Shown here piece after piece: positions 26,236 through 34,027 of a DNA stretch of 51,282 bases (within the stretch, counting starts at the first letter, position 1; each line of letters starts with the position of its first letter). Both the position numbers and the translations under genes were made by a program. The DNA lies in the IMG/VR virus record IMGVR_UViG_3300008448_009374, positions 1-51,282 of that record; one strand, 5' to 3'. This stretch comes from a virus. The notes beneath the pieces are model-generated. The model saw nothing but the letters and a program-made list of their open reading frames with translations. It searched no databases and was not told the DNA's origin.

Positions 26236-26392
26236 ACTATACGCAGAAGCACCTTATAAACAAGGTTACGATTCTGCAAAAGCAAATGAAACATTTTATA
26301 ATCCATATTCTGATATTGAAGATGCAGAAGCAGATGCAGAAGATTATCAGCGTGGATTTGAAAACGCACTAGAAGAAAATACTAATAAATAA
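26216..26392 (+). CDS. small acidic hypothetical protein
   Basis: The start at 26216 follows CAGGAGACTAAAA, a good ribosome site; upstream in-frame ATG 26174 has none. The 58-residue product has a basic start (AKKKIELYAEAPYKQGYDSA) and an acidic end (EDAEADAEDYQRGFENALEE). No family is recognised. It is the last of the small genes before folE. Confidence 0.55.
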   Translation: MAKKKIELYAEAPYKQGYDSAKANETFYNPYSDIEDAEADAEDYQRGFENALEENTNK

Positions 26393-26452
26393 TAATGTTA
26401 CACAAAGGTAACAAAATTCAATCATCATATCCGTGTAAGGAAGGATTCAAAA

Positions 26453-27133
26453 ATGTCATACAACAAGACAAAAACTGACCCTGAGTTGGGTAATTTGGTT
26501 CACAAACATTTGGTGAACATGGGCGTAGAAACTCCCACATTTAAAACCTCATTAGATCGCAAAGACAAAATTGCTGAGATTGAGAAAAGCTTCAGCCATA
26601 TTATGCAGGTGCTTGGTCTTGATCTTACAGATGATAGTCTTATTGAAACGCCTAAGCGTGTTGCCAAGATGTATGTTAATGAAATTTTCTGGGGACTTGA
26701 TTATGACGCATTCCCTAAATGTACAACTGTAGATAATAAAATGAAGTACAACGAAATGGTTGTAGAACGTAATGTTAATGTGCAATCAAATTGTGAGCAT
26801 CACTTTGTAATTATTGATGGTCTGGCTACAGTTGCGTATGTTCCAAAGCAAAAGGTATTGGGATTAAGTAAAATTAATCGTATTGTAGAATACTTCTCAA
26901 AGCGTCCTCAGATTCAAGAACGTCTAACAGAACAAATTTTTCACACACTACAATTTATTCTTGAGACTGATGATGTTGCGGTACTAATTGATGCACAACA
27001 CTATTGTGTTAAATCTAGAGGTGTTGAAGATACCGGTAGTTCTACAGTAACAGTTCGTCTCGGTGGAGGATTTAAAACAGATCCATCTGCTAGAAACGAA
27101 TTTTTAAGTATTGCGAGAATGAGTAAAAAATAA
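26453..27133 (+). CDS. folE: GTP cyclohydrolase I FolE
   Basis: This 226-residue enzyme converts GTP to 7,8-dihydroneopterin triphosphate, the first step toward 7-deazaguanines (and folate). The zinc ligands are C114 and H117 in NCEHHF and C185 in HYCVKSRGVED. IDGLATVAYVPK and LGLSKINRIV complete the family pattern. The size matches E. coli FolE (222). AAGGAAGG precedes the start. With queE upstream and queD downstream it points to deazaguanine rather than folate synthesis. Confidence 0.95.
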   Translation: MSYNKTKTDPELGNLVHKHLVNMGVETPTFKTSLDRKDKIAEIEKSFSHIMQVLGLDLTDDSLIETPKRVAKMYVNEIFWGLDYDAFPKCTTVDNKMKYNEMVVERNVNVQSNCEHHFVIIDGLATVAYVPKQKVLGLSKINRIVEYFSKRPQIQERLTEQIFHTLQFILETDDVAVLIDAQHYCVKSRGVEDTGSSTVTVRLGGGFKTDPSARNEFLSIARMSKK

Positions 27134-27149
27134 TTCTTGGAAAGATAAT

Positions 27150-27659
27150 ATGACAGTTAATGTAATGGTTGACTTAGAAACAATGTCAACAAGATCGAAT
27201 GCTGCAATTTGTTCTATCGGTGCAGTTAAATTTGAAGGCAAAGAAATACTTGATAAGTTTTATTGCACTATAGATATTAAGACTTGTAAAGATGCGGGAT
27301 TTCATATCTCAAAAGATACAGTCAAGTGGTGGTCAGAACAAAACAAAGAAGCATTACGAGAATTAACTCGTAATAATATTCCATTGGATGAAGCTTTAAC
27401 AAAATTTTCTGATTGGTTTGGCCCTAAGAGTTTGCCTGTCTGGGGAAACGGTGCGGTATTTGATAACACAATTTTGGCAAATGCTTACTTTAATACTAAC
27501 AGAGAACCACCCTGGAAATGCTGGGATGACCGTTGCTATAGAACAGTTAAAGCTTTATTCCATTGGGTAAAATCAGATGAAAGAGAAGGCGTATATCATA
27601 ATGCTCTAGATGATGCTGTTTATCAGACTAAACATTTAATTAAAATTTTAGGTGAGTAA
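27150..27659 (+). CDS. dexA: DEDD-type 3'-5' exonuclease, DexA-like
   Basis: The 169-residue product has the DEDD nuclease motifs: D8 and E10 in VDLETMS, an Asp in GNGAVFDNTIL and the His-Asp pair of HNALDDAVYQ. It resembles the Rv2179c/DexA type; T4 DexA is 227 residues. A role in DNA or RNA turnover is expected. A GGAAAG lies upstream. The stop overlaps the following glycosyltransferase ATG by one base, so it is co-translated with that gene. Confidence 0.8.
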   Translation: MTVNVMVDLETMSTRSNAAICSIGAVKFEGKEILDKFYCTIDIKTCKDAGFHISKDTVKWWSEQNKEALRELTRNNIPLDEALTKFSDWFGPKSLPVWGNGAVFDNTILANAYFNTNREPPWKCWDDRCYRTVKALFHWVKSDEREGVYHNALDDAVYQTKHLIKILGE

Positions 27660-29026
27660 TGAAGACATACAAGAAAAGAATTGCCTTTTGTTTAAGCGAT
27701 CAACATACTATTCCTCACGGGGGTTTAGGTCAATTTGCTAAAAGTTTTATTGAGACTTTTACGCCTCTCGGTTATAAGATAGATATTATTACTGATAAGC
27801 CAACAACCGGAGTACCCTTTAAAGAATACTTAGAAAGTCAAGGTGCAAACTTTGTTTGTAATCCTGACCCCAAATCTTATAGTGCACATACTAAAACATT
27901 TATGTTTGAGGATTCCTATAACTTTGAAAAGATGTCGGCGTTTAGAGACTCTATGATGTATGCTCTAAATACTAATCTTTATGATATTATTATATGTAAT
28001 ACCTTAGAATCATTCCCCGGTATTTACGCTTTAAATTTGCATAAGTCTATTCAAGTTATTTACTATACTCATAATGAAAGTATGGTATTTCTAGATGATA
28101 GAACATGGAAGAATGAATTTACAGAATCGTTTAATGAATTGTTCAATGCTTTAATGAAAGTTAAAGGCATTACTATTGGTACACAGACTAAAAGAAACCT
28201 TTTAGAATTGTATGGACAAAAATTGCATAATGCTAAATATCTCCCAATCCCAATGTCTGAAAAATCTTTATTAGAAGAACATCACAAAGAAAGAAGCGGT
28301 GTGCTTTGGATTGGCCGTTGGGAGCCTAGAAAAAATCCAGAAGAATTTATTCGTGTTATTAAGGAAACAAAATTGCCTGCAAAGGTAATTACCAATGTAA
28401 ATGGCGCTAGAAAATTTGAAGCAGCCTTAAAAGAAATTGATGCCGAATATGAAATTAAGATTGGCGTATATGGCAAAGAAAAGGTAGACTTTATCACATC
28501 CGCACGGGTAGCATATAACCCTGCAATTAGAGAAAGTTTTGGTCTAGCATTTTATGAATGTATGGGACAATTGCCTACAGTAGCAATAAAGGGAATGTCC
28601 TGGTTGGATAATTTTAGTAATCAAAATTATTGGTGCGAGGAAAAGAAAAACATTCCGGGATTGATACTAAAGTTATATGAGGATTTTCCTAATTCTAAAA
28701 TTTGGTATAGCAAATCTCAACTAAATACTATTGTAAAAGAACATGATGAAGGTATACAAGATTGGATTAATTGCTTTGAGTCATTTACTCCTGTAGAATC
28801 TAATTCTACTAGAGCAACAATTAATGAATATGAGCAGATTAAATATTCAGATTTTATTCAAAAGCTAAATAGAAAAGATTTGTCAATCGATGATGTCCGT
28901 TCTGTATTGACAAACAAGTGCAAATTTAATATAATATATACAGATACTAGTACATACTTATCTAAAGATAAAAATTTTATACCACAAGAAGATACTGTTA
29001 ATAGTTTAGAAAGTTTATTTTCATGA
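27659..29026 (+). CDS. GT-B (GT4-like) glycosyltransferase next to dpdA
   Basis: This 455-residue product starts with the HGGLGQFAKSFIETF glycine loop that binds the donor in GT4 enzymes. The second domain starts at VLWIGRWEPRKNPEEFIRVI and has the ESFGLAFYECMGQ motif (Glu-rich nucleotide-sugar site). The last 90 residues are an unassigned extension. It starts inside the dexA stop and overlaps dpdA by four bases (ATGA). Possible substrates are a modified base in DNA, a virion protein or host polysaccharide. The coupling to dpdA makes the first worth testing. Confidence 0.75.
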   Translation: MKTYKKRIAFCLSDQHTIPHGGLGQFAKSFIETFTPLGYKIDIITDKPTTGVPFKEYLESQGANFVCNPDPKSYSAHTKTFMFEDSYNFEKMSAFRDSMMYALNTNLYDIIICNTLESFPGIYALNLHKSIQVIYYTHNESMVFLDDRTWKNEFTESFNELFNALMKVKGITIGTQTKRNLLELYGQKLHNAKYLPIPMSEKSLLEEHHKERSGVLWIGRWEPRKNPEEFIRVIKETKLPAKVITNVNGARKFEAALKEIDAEYEIKIGVYGKEKVDFITSARVAYNPAIRESFGLAFYECMGQLPTVAIKGMSWLDNFSNQNYWCEEKKNIPGLILKLYEDFPNSKIWYSKSQLNTIVKEHDEGIQDWINCFESFTPVESNSTRATINEYEQIKYSDFIQKLNRKDLSIDDVRSVLTNKCKFNIIYTDTSTYLSKDKNFIPQEDTVNSLESLFS

Positions 29027-30312
29027 GCAAAATATTAGAATATGTTATCTCGGGTCCAGCATATTTGCGATTAGGATCTGAGCAATGTGAAGAAACAGAA
29101 ACTCTTCAGATGATTAATGATATGATTTCTAAGACTGTTCATAATAAAAACAATCATGAATTTTCTTTATTGTATAATGGATTTACAGAAAAGAACTTTG
29201 GAAAGAAGCTACAAAAGTACAGACCATCAATTAAAAATATTCATGCGGACTCTGGCGGGTTGCAGATTATTACTCGAGGTCTACAAAATACTCCAGAAAC
29301 TCGTAATAAGGTTTATGAGAATCAAGCAACATACGCAGACATTGGAATGGCATTTGATGAGATTCCTGTAAAGTCTACATCTGCAAGTGGAGTATCAGCA
29401 AAGATTGATACTAAGCGCAGATATGTTGACATGGAAAATTTTGAAACATACGCAAGACAAACAGGTAAGAATGTACGAGATCAAATTCAAAAGTTTGATT
29501 CTATGAAAAGTAAGTGTCGCCCTTTTATTATTCTGCAAGGTTCCGGTGCGGATACCTATAAACTGTGGGCAGAATATTTACTAGATGAGGTTCCAAAAGA
29601 ATTGCATAGTCGTATTGGTGGTGTTGCTATGGGATCAGCTGCTCTTGGTATGGGTCCACTTGAAGATGTTAAACGAGCATTTTATGTTAATGCTGTTCCC
29701 TTTGATAGACCATTTCATTTGCACGTATTGGGAGTAGGTGCACTAAAGCGCATTTTGCCTTATTTGTTATTTAGCCAAACTGGTCTATATGACGGCATTG
29801 ATATTTCATATGACTCTACTACACATTCTATGTCTTTAGATAATGGATTGTTTTATTTCTCGCACAGTAAGAAAAGTACACCTGCAGACTACGGCGGATC
29901 ATCGGTTAAGATGGGTAGACCATTTTCAAATATCTATAGAACAGTAACAACTGAAATTAATAATGTCTGCGACACTGATTATACTCCAGAACAATTTCAT
30001 AAGTTAATGAATATTAGTGTTGGAGAATATATAGAAAAGGGCGGCAATTTTAAAGACATTATGGAAGCACGCCTTAGTTTCATTTTAACTAATGTACATA
30101 ATTTTACAAGAGATGTTTCTACATTAATGAATTCCAAAGAAGAATTTTTGCGATTCTGTAGAGAAAAAAATTGTGAAAACGAATATGCTACATTATTCGA
30201 TGTAAAAAATACTGATGACTTTTTATACTGGGAAAAACACGTTGGCAAGTTTATGGACTCTGAACCTGTTAACGCTGTAGCTCCTTCTTCACTTGAGGAC
30301 TTATTCGCATGA
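29023..30312 (+). CDS. dpdA: TGT-like 7-deazaguanine DNA transglycosylase (DpdA-like)
   Basis: The 429-residue product has the queuine/TGT fold motifs: HADSGGLQII (75-84; TGT equivalent DSGGF/Y), GGVAMGSAALGMG (199-211), HVLGVGALKRILP (234-246) and YDGIDISYDSTTHS (256-269), in which D264 aligns with the nucleophilic Asp of tRNA-guanine transglycosylase. The expected zinc loop CxCxxC is reduced to a single Cys (NNVCDTDYTPEQFH). DpdA enzymes exchange guanine for a 7-deazaguanine in DNA. Presence of folE, queE and queD in the same operon supports DNA modification. A tRNA-specific enzyme is less likely but not excluded. It overlaps both neighbours by four bases. Confidence 0.85.
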   Translation: MSKILEYVISGPAYLRLGSEQCEETETLQMINDMISKTVHNKNNHEFSLLYNGFTEKNFGKKLQKYRPSIKNIHADSGGLQIITRGLQNTPETRNKVYENQATYADIGMAFDEIPVKSTSASGVSAKIDTKRRYVDMENFETYARQTGKNVRDQIQKFDSMKSKCRPFIILQGSGADTYKLWAEYLLDEVPKELHSRIGGVAMGSAALGMGPLEDVKRAFYVNAVPFDRPFHLHVLGVGALKRILPYLLFSQTGLYDGIDISYDSTTHSMSLDNGLFYFSHSKKSTPADYGGSSVKMGRPFSNIYRTVTTEINNVCDTDYTPEQFHKLMNISVGEYIEKGGNFKDIMEARLSFILTNVHNFTRDVSTLMNSKEEFLRFCREKNCENEYATLFDVKNTDDFLYWEKHVGKFMDSEPVNAVAPSSLEDLFA

Positions 30313-30773
30313 CAACAATAAACGCAGACGCAGGAACTTTTAAAATTGTAGACTCCCTTATGAACAAAATTGGATATCGCACTACCAAAAACAGAAGTTT
30401 TATTTGGGTAACTTTTCGGAAAGAAGGTATTCACAAATATCCTGCAGCAGCAACTGATCCTAAATTAGCTACTGGAGATTGGTTGGATGTTTCTTTCTTA
30501 GGAACACCTCATAGACATATTTTTCATTTTAGAGTAGAGATGGAAGTATTTCATGATGATAGAGATGTTGAATTTATCCAAGCTAAACGTATTATGGAGC
30601 GTTGGTATTCTGATGGCACAATACAATTGGATTACAAATCATGTGAAATGATGGCAAAGGATTTATATGATAAACTTATTGCAACTTGGCCTGATAGAGA
30701 TTATATTATTGAAGTATCAGAAGATGGCGAGAACGGATGCAGAATGTATTTTGAAGGAGTAAAAAATGTCTAA
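30309..30773 (+). CDS. T-fold (QueD/PTPS-like) protein adjacent to dpdA
   Basis: The 154-residue product has a distant QueD-like layout: GTPHRHIFHFRVEMEVFHDD (65-84) in the place of the HGHNY strand, then TIQLDYKSCEMMAKDLYDKL (104-123) as the helix with the T-x-E-like position, and IIEVSEDGENGC at the end. It lacks the usual Cys of QueD before the His pair. A pterin- or deazaguanine-processing role is inferred. A 7-carboxy-7-deazaguanine decarboxylase (DpdL) has been proposed in other phages, but whether this protein belongs there cannot be decided here. It overlaps dpdA by four bases and the next gene by eight. Confidence 0.55.
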   Translation: MTTINADAGTFKIVDSLMNKIGYRTTKNRSFIWVTFRKEGIHKYPAAATDPKLATGDWLDVSFLGTPHRHIFHFRVEMEVFHDDRDVEFIQAKRIMERWYSDGTIQLDYKSCEMMAKDLYDKLIATWPDRDYIIEVSEDGENGCRMYFEGVKNV

Positions 30774-31935
30774 GTTATATTATATGGGGTTGGAGCCCTA
30801 TGAAGGTAGATATACTTTGCAGTTACAGCAATGGAGCGAGGATGCTTTCAAACGTCGAGGTATTGATTATGAAATAATTCATGGTGAAACTCTAGATGAT
30901 TCGAAAGCAATTGTTACTGGTCAAGTATTAGATGCACATGGGCGTAGTTATTATTCTTTGACGCAAATGGCAAAGCTTGTTAAAAAAATGAAAGCAGGTG
31001 AGATTACCTGGGAAGATACTATTTTCTTTGAAGATATGTTTACTCCCGGTATGGAAGTATTGCCATATATTATGGATCAATTGCCTTGGGAATATCAACC
31101 TCGAGTATTTGTTCGTTGTTTAGCTCAAACAATTGACCCCGATGATTTCCTTCATGTATGGGATATGCAAGAATGGATGGCACACTATGAAAAGATGACC
31201 GATCACTTTGTTACAGGAGTTCTTGCTTCAAATGAAGAAATGGTTGCCCATATTAAAATTGCAGGCTGGAAGGCTCCAATTTATAATATTTCTGGATTGG
31301 CATTTGATAAAGATGAAGTCCAAAGTCGAGTGAAAGAAATTAAACCTTTTATTAATCGTAAGAAGCGAGTAGTTTTTGCTGCTAGATTTGATCAAGAAAA
31401 GCAACCAGATTTCTTTATGGACTTGATTGAACGATATGGACAAAATCACAGAGATGTAGAATTTGCTGTTCTATCAGGCGGACCATTACGTAGTAACGAC
31501 CAAAAGTATATAGATCGTGCAAGAGAATTAGAAAAGACTGCCAATTTTAAAATCTATGAAAATCTTAAAAAGAATGAATACTATTGTCTGTTAGCAGATT
31601 CTAGAGTATTGTTTAATTGTGCTTTGCAGGATTGGGTAAGTAATACTGCATCAGAGGCAGATGCGTTAGGTACAAATTGTTTGTATCCCGCGTATAGATC
31701 ATTCCCCGAAACATTTGCAAATGATGCAGAATGTTTATATATTCCTTGGTCAATGGATGATGCTTGTGAAAAATTAGATAAACTATTAGTCGCCCCTAGA
31801 AAAAGAATGGGTCAATTATCTAATTGGACAACTGGCACAATTGATAGATGTTTAGACATTATGTTTGAAGAAAATTATCATTGGCATCGTGGATCTAAGG
31901 ATTATAGAAATTATGTCTCAGAAACAAAATACTAA
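30766..31935 (+). CDS. GT-B glycosyltransferase in the dpdA operon
   Basis: This 389-residue product has a GT-B shape: the C-terminal domain begins KKRVVFAARFDQEKQPDFFMDLI and has VEFAVLSGGP and NTASEADALGTNCLYPAYRSFPE, where the Glu-Ala-containing loop is the usual nucleotide-sugar site. The N-terminal domain is less typical. It is translationally coupled to the T-fold gene (8-base overlap) and to the epimerase (23-base overlap). The acceptor is unknown; a DNA base is the speculative choice. Confidence 0.7.
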   Translation: MSKLYYMGLEPYEGRYTLQLQQWSEDAFKRRGIDYEIIHGETLDDSKAIVTGQVLDAHGRSYYSLTQMAKLVKKMKAGEITWEDTIFFEDMFTPGMEVLPYIMDQLPWEYQPRVFVRCLAQTIDPDDFLHVWDMQEWMAHYEKMTDHFVTGVLASNEEMVAHIKIAGWKAPIYNISGLAFDKDEVQSRVKEIKPFINRKKRVVFAARFDQEKQPDFFMDLIERYGQNHRDVEFAVLSGGPLRSNDQKYIDRARELEKTANFKIYENLKKNEYYCLLADSRVLFNCALQDWVSNTASEADALGTNCLYPAYRSFPETFANDAECLYIPWSMDDACEKLDKLLVAPRKRMGQLSNWTTGTIDRCLDIMFEENYHWHRGSKDYRNYVSETKY

Positions 31936-32944
31936 AACAGTAATTGTTACAGGAGCCGCCGGTTATATCGGTGGTTCTATTTGTATTGAATTAAAGAAAC
32001 AGGGATATAAAGTAATAGGTATTGATCGACGCAAATTGCCAGATCATCTAGAACAATATGTAGATCAATTTGTTTGCGAATGTTTTACGCATCCTTTTTC
32101 TTTAGAACATATTGAAAAAGAACCTATAGGAATTATACATTGTGCTGGCACTAGTTTAGTTGGTCCTAGTGTAATAAACCCTTGGGAATATTATGATAAC
32201 AATGTAAGTAAAACTTTAAAGTATTTAGATTACATTCGTAGATGGGCTCCTACAACTAAATTTATTTTTAGTAGTAGTGCGTCGGTATATGGGCAGCATT
32301 CATCAAATCATGCTATTTTTGAAAGCTCTACTACCGCACCTATTTCGCCATACGGCGAATCTAAATTAATGGTTGAACAAATATTACATTCGTTCAATAA
32401 AGCTTATAAATTAGATTACGTTTCTTTTAGATACTTCAATGCTTGCGGAGCAGTTGAAGGCGGCATCCATGGCCAAGAACCAGATGCTACTCATATATTT
32501 GCGAAACTGTTTGAAGCAGCTATATCAAATGAACCATTTACTATGTATGGTGCAGACTATAATACTAAAGATGGAACTTGTGTTCGAGACTATGTCCATG
32601 TTACCGATATTGCGAAAGCGCACATCTTTGCTATTGAGAATAATACCAAAGGGATATATAATATAGGATCATTGAAAGGTTATTCAAATCTTCAGATTTA
32701 TAAAGCAGTAGATGATTATCTAATAAAGAAAAAAAGAATTGATAAAAGTATTGTTATGCTTGTTGAAAAGGCAAGAGAAGGTGATCCTGCAATACTAATT
32801 GCAAATTCTTCAAAGTTAAAACGAGCAACTTCTTGGAAAACAGAAAAAAATCTAAACAGTATAATTGAAGATTTACATGATTGGTACTATTCAGATACAT
32901 TCAAGAAAATGCAACAGAGGTCTTCCGACGCTCATCCCTCTTAA
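31913..32944 (+). CDS. galE: UDP-sugar 4-epimerase (GalE-like)
   Basis: The start is taken at MSQKQNTKTVIVTGAAGYIG; a frame from 31865 would overlap the upstream gene more and lacks a ribosome site. The 343-residue protein is a short-chain dehydrogenase with NAD-binding GAAGYIGG, the SSSASVYGQ strand (catalytic Ser region) and the catalytic YGESK. The C-terminal part has the sugar-nucleotide pocket and ACGAVEGG as in GalE. It probably interconverts UDP-glucose/galactose or a relative and could supply the adjacent glycosyltransferases. Confidence 0.82.
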   Translation: MSQKQNTKTVIVTGAAGYIGGSICIELKKQGYKVIGIDRRKLPDHLEQYVDQFVCECFTHPFSLEHIEKEPIGIIHCAGTSLVGPSVINPWEYYDNNVSKTLKYLDYIRRWAPTTKFIFSSSASVYGQHSSNHAIFESSTTAPISPYGESKLMVEQILHSFNKAYKLDYVSFRYFNACGAVEGGIHGQEPDATHIFAKLFEAAISNEPFTMYGADYNTKDGTCVRDYVHVTDIAKAHIFAIENNTKGIYNIGSLKGYSNLQIYKAVDDYLIKKKRIDKSIVMLVEKAREGDPAILIANSSKLKRATSWKTEKNLNSIIEDLHDWYYSDTFKKMQQRSSDAHPS

Positions 32945-32985
32945 AATATTCTGCGTGTCATCAAACTTACTCGAGGAGGCAAGAG

Positions 32986-33465
32986 ATGGCAAAATATATC
33001 TCAACTAAAACTTATAAACAAATTGGACCGGTAGCATATAGACAATGGAGAGCAGACAGTCATTGTAATTTAATTCATGGTTATGCTTTATCATTTCATT
33101 TTGAATTCGAATGTGATACTTTAGATGCTCGCAATTGGTGTATGGACTTTGGTGGTCTTAAACCCTTAAAAGGACATCTAGAAGATTGGTTCGATCACAC
33201 ATTACTTGTAGCACAAGATGATCCTATGCGAGAACATCTTTTGGAACTAGGTAAACTTAAACTTGCGAAAATAACAGAGGTGGAGAAAACAGGTTGTGAA
33301 GGTATTGCTAATTTTTTGTATGAGTATGTTAACACTATCTTCTTGCCTGCATATGGCAAATCCGAAGCAGATAGAATCTGGTGTTGCAAGGTTGAAGTAC
33401 GAGAGACCGATGCGAATATGGCAATGAGGGTCGGTCATCGTGAAGACAATGAATTCGTGGATTAA
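32986..33465 (+). CDS. queD: 6-carboxy-tetrahydropterin synthase QueD
   Basis: The start at 32986 follows GAGGAGGC, a near-perfect ribosome site; an in-frame frame from 32881 would run through the epimerase. The 159-residue enzyme makes CPH4 from dihydroneopterin triphosphate. Catalytic candidates are C27 in SHCNLIHGY, the Asp-His pair in WFDHTLLV (D70, H71), E105 and E140 (VRETD). The usual HGH zinc motif is HGY here (H31, Y33). The MDFGGLK strand is conserved. It closes the deazaguanine cluster. Confidence 0.88.
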   Translation: MAKYISTKTYKQIGPVAYRQWRADSHCNLIHGYALSFHFEFECDTLDARNWCMDFGGLKPLKGHLEDWFDHTLLVAQDDPMREHLLELGKLKLAKITEVEKTGCEGIANFLYEYVNTIFLPAYGKSEADRIWCCKVEVRETDANMAMRVGHREDNEFVD

Positions 33466-33583
33466 TGAATTTTTATATTCAGTGGACTGTGGTATTAACG
33501 CAGTCCCTGTTTTAATTTGTTCTTTTATTATTGAGTTAGCATTTGTAATTTTTATGGTGGGTTCAATATGCAGTGGTTTTTAA
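33449..33583 (+). CDS. small single-span membrane protein
   Basis: A 44-codon frame starts inside the queD end and stops inside the cupin gene, filling the gap exactly (17- and 16-base overlaps). The product starts MNSWINEFLYSVDCG and then has about 20 hydrophobic residues (VLICSFIIELAFVIFMVG). The ribosome site is weak (GTGAAG). The bridging fit and the clear membrane segment support it; it has no recognised family. Confidence 0.5.
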   Translation: MNSWINEFLYSVDCGINAVPVLICSFIIELAFVIFMVGSICSGF

Positions 33584-34026
33584 AGGCTTTAGAAAAGCTA
33601 GGTAGAAAAAGAATTATCATGGACAGGGTAAACAATGAACCCTATCTTGAACGATACTATCTTTTCCTCAAAGATAGAAAACGGTTTCCGTTTAACATAT
33701 TCCTGCATAAGTTTTTAAAGGGCGATCCTGACGATGTTCATGATCATCCGTGGCCTTATGCTACCTTAATTTTGAAGGGCGGTTATTGGGAATGGATTCC
33801 GCAATTTAATGCGAAAGGAGAAAAAATTAATGAAATTGCTGCTTGGAGGAAACCTGGGCATTTTCGTACTTGTGCTGCTAATAGTTATCATCGCATTGAG
33901 TTAGATCCTAATGTAGAAACATGGACATTGTTTATGCCAGGTAAACATAAAAGAGATTGGGGCTTCTTAGTTAAGAACAAATGGATTCAAAATGAAGAAT
34001 ATTTGAAATCTAAATATCAGGGGTAA
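33568..34026 (+). CDS. cupin-domain protein
   Basis: The 152-residue product is a single-domain cupin. The first metal motif lies in HDHPWPYATLILKGGYWE (residues 58-75) and the second in SYHRIELDPNVETWTLF. An RxxxxR-rich N-terminus (RKRIIMDRVNNEPYLERYYL) precedes it. Cupins include dioxygenases and sugar epimerases; which applies here is not clear. It follows queD and the small membrane ORF and precedes gp47 after one base. Confidence 0.65.
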   Translation: MQWFLKALEKLGRKRIIMDRVNNEPYLERYYLFLKDRKRFPFNIFLHKFLKGDPDDVHDHPWPYATLILKGGYWEWIPQFNAKGEKINEIAAWRKPGHFRTCAANSYHRIELDPNVETWTLFMPGKHKRDWGFLVKNKWIQNEEYLKSKYQG

Positions 34027-34027
34027 T

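Noticed and set aside
26397-26412. hairpin GTTAC-ACAAAG-GTAAC upstream of folE, considered as a preQ1-type riboswitch or terminator
   Set aside because: Only five base pairs with no pseudoknot partner or T-run seen; too weak to call.
29997-30434. 145-codon minus-strand frame over the dpdA/T-fold junction
   Set aside because: Opposite strand, crosses two coupled genes, no recognised sequence.
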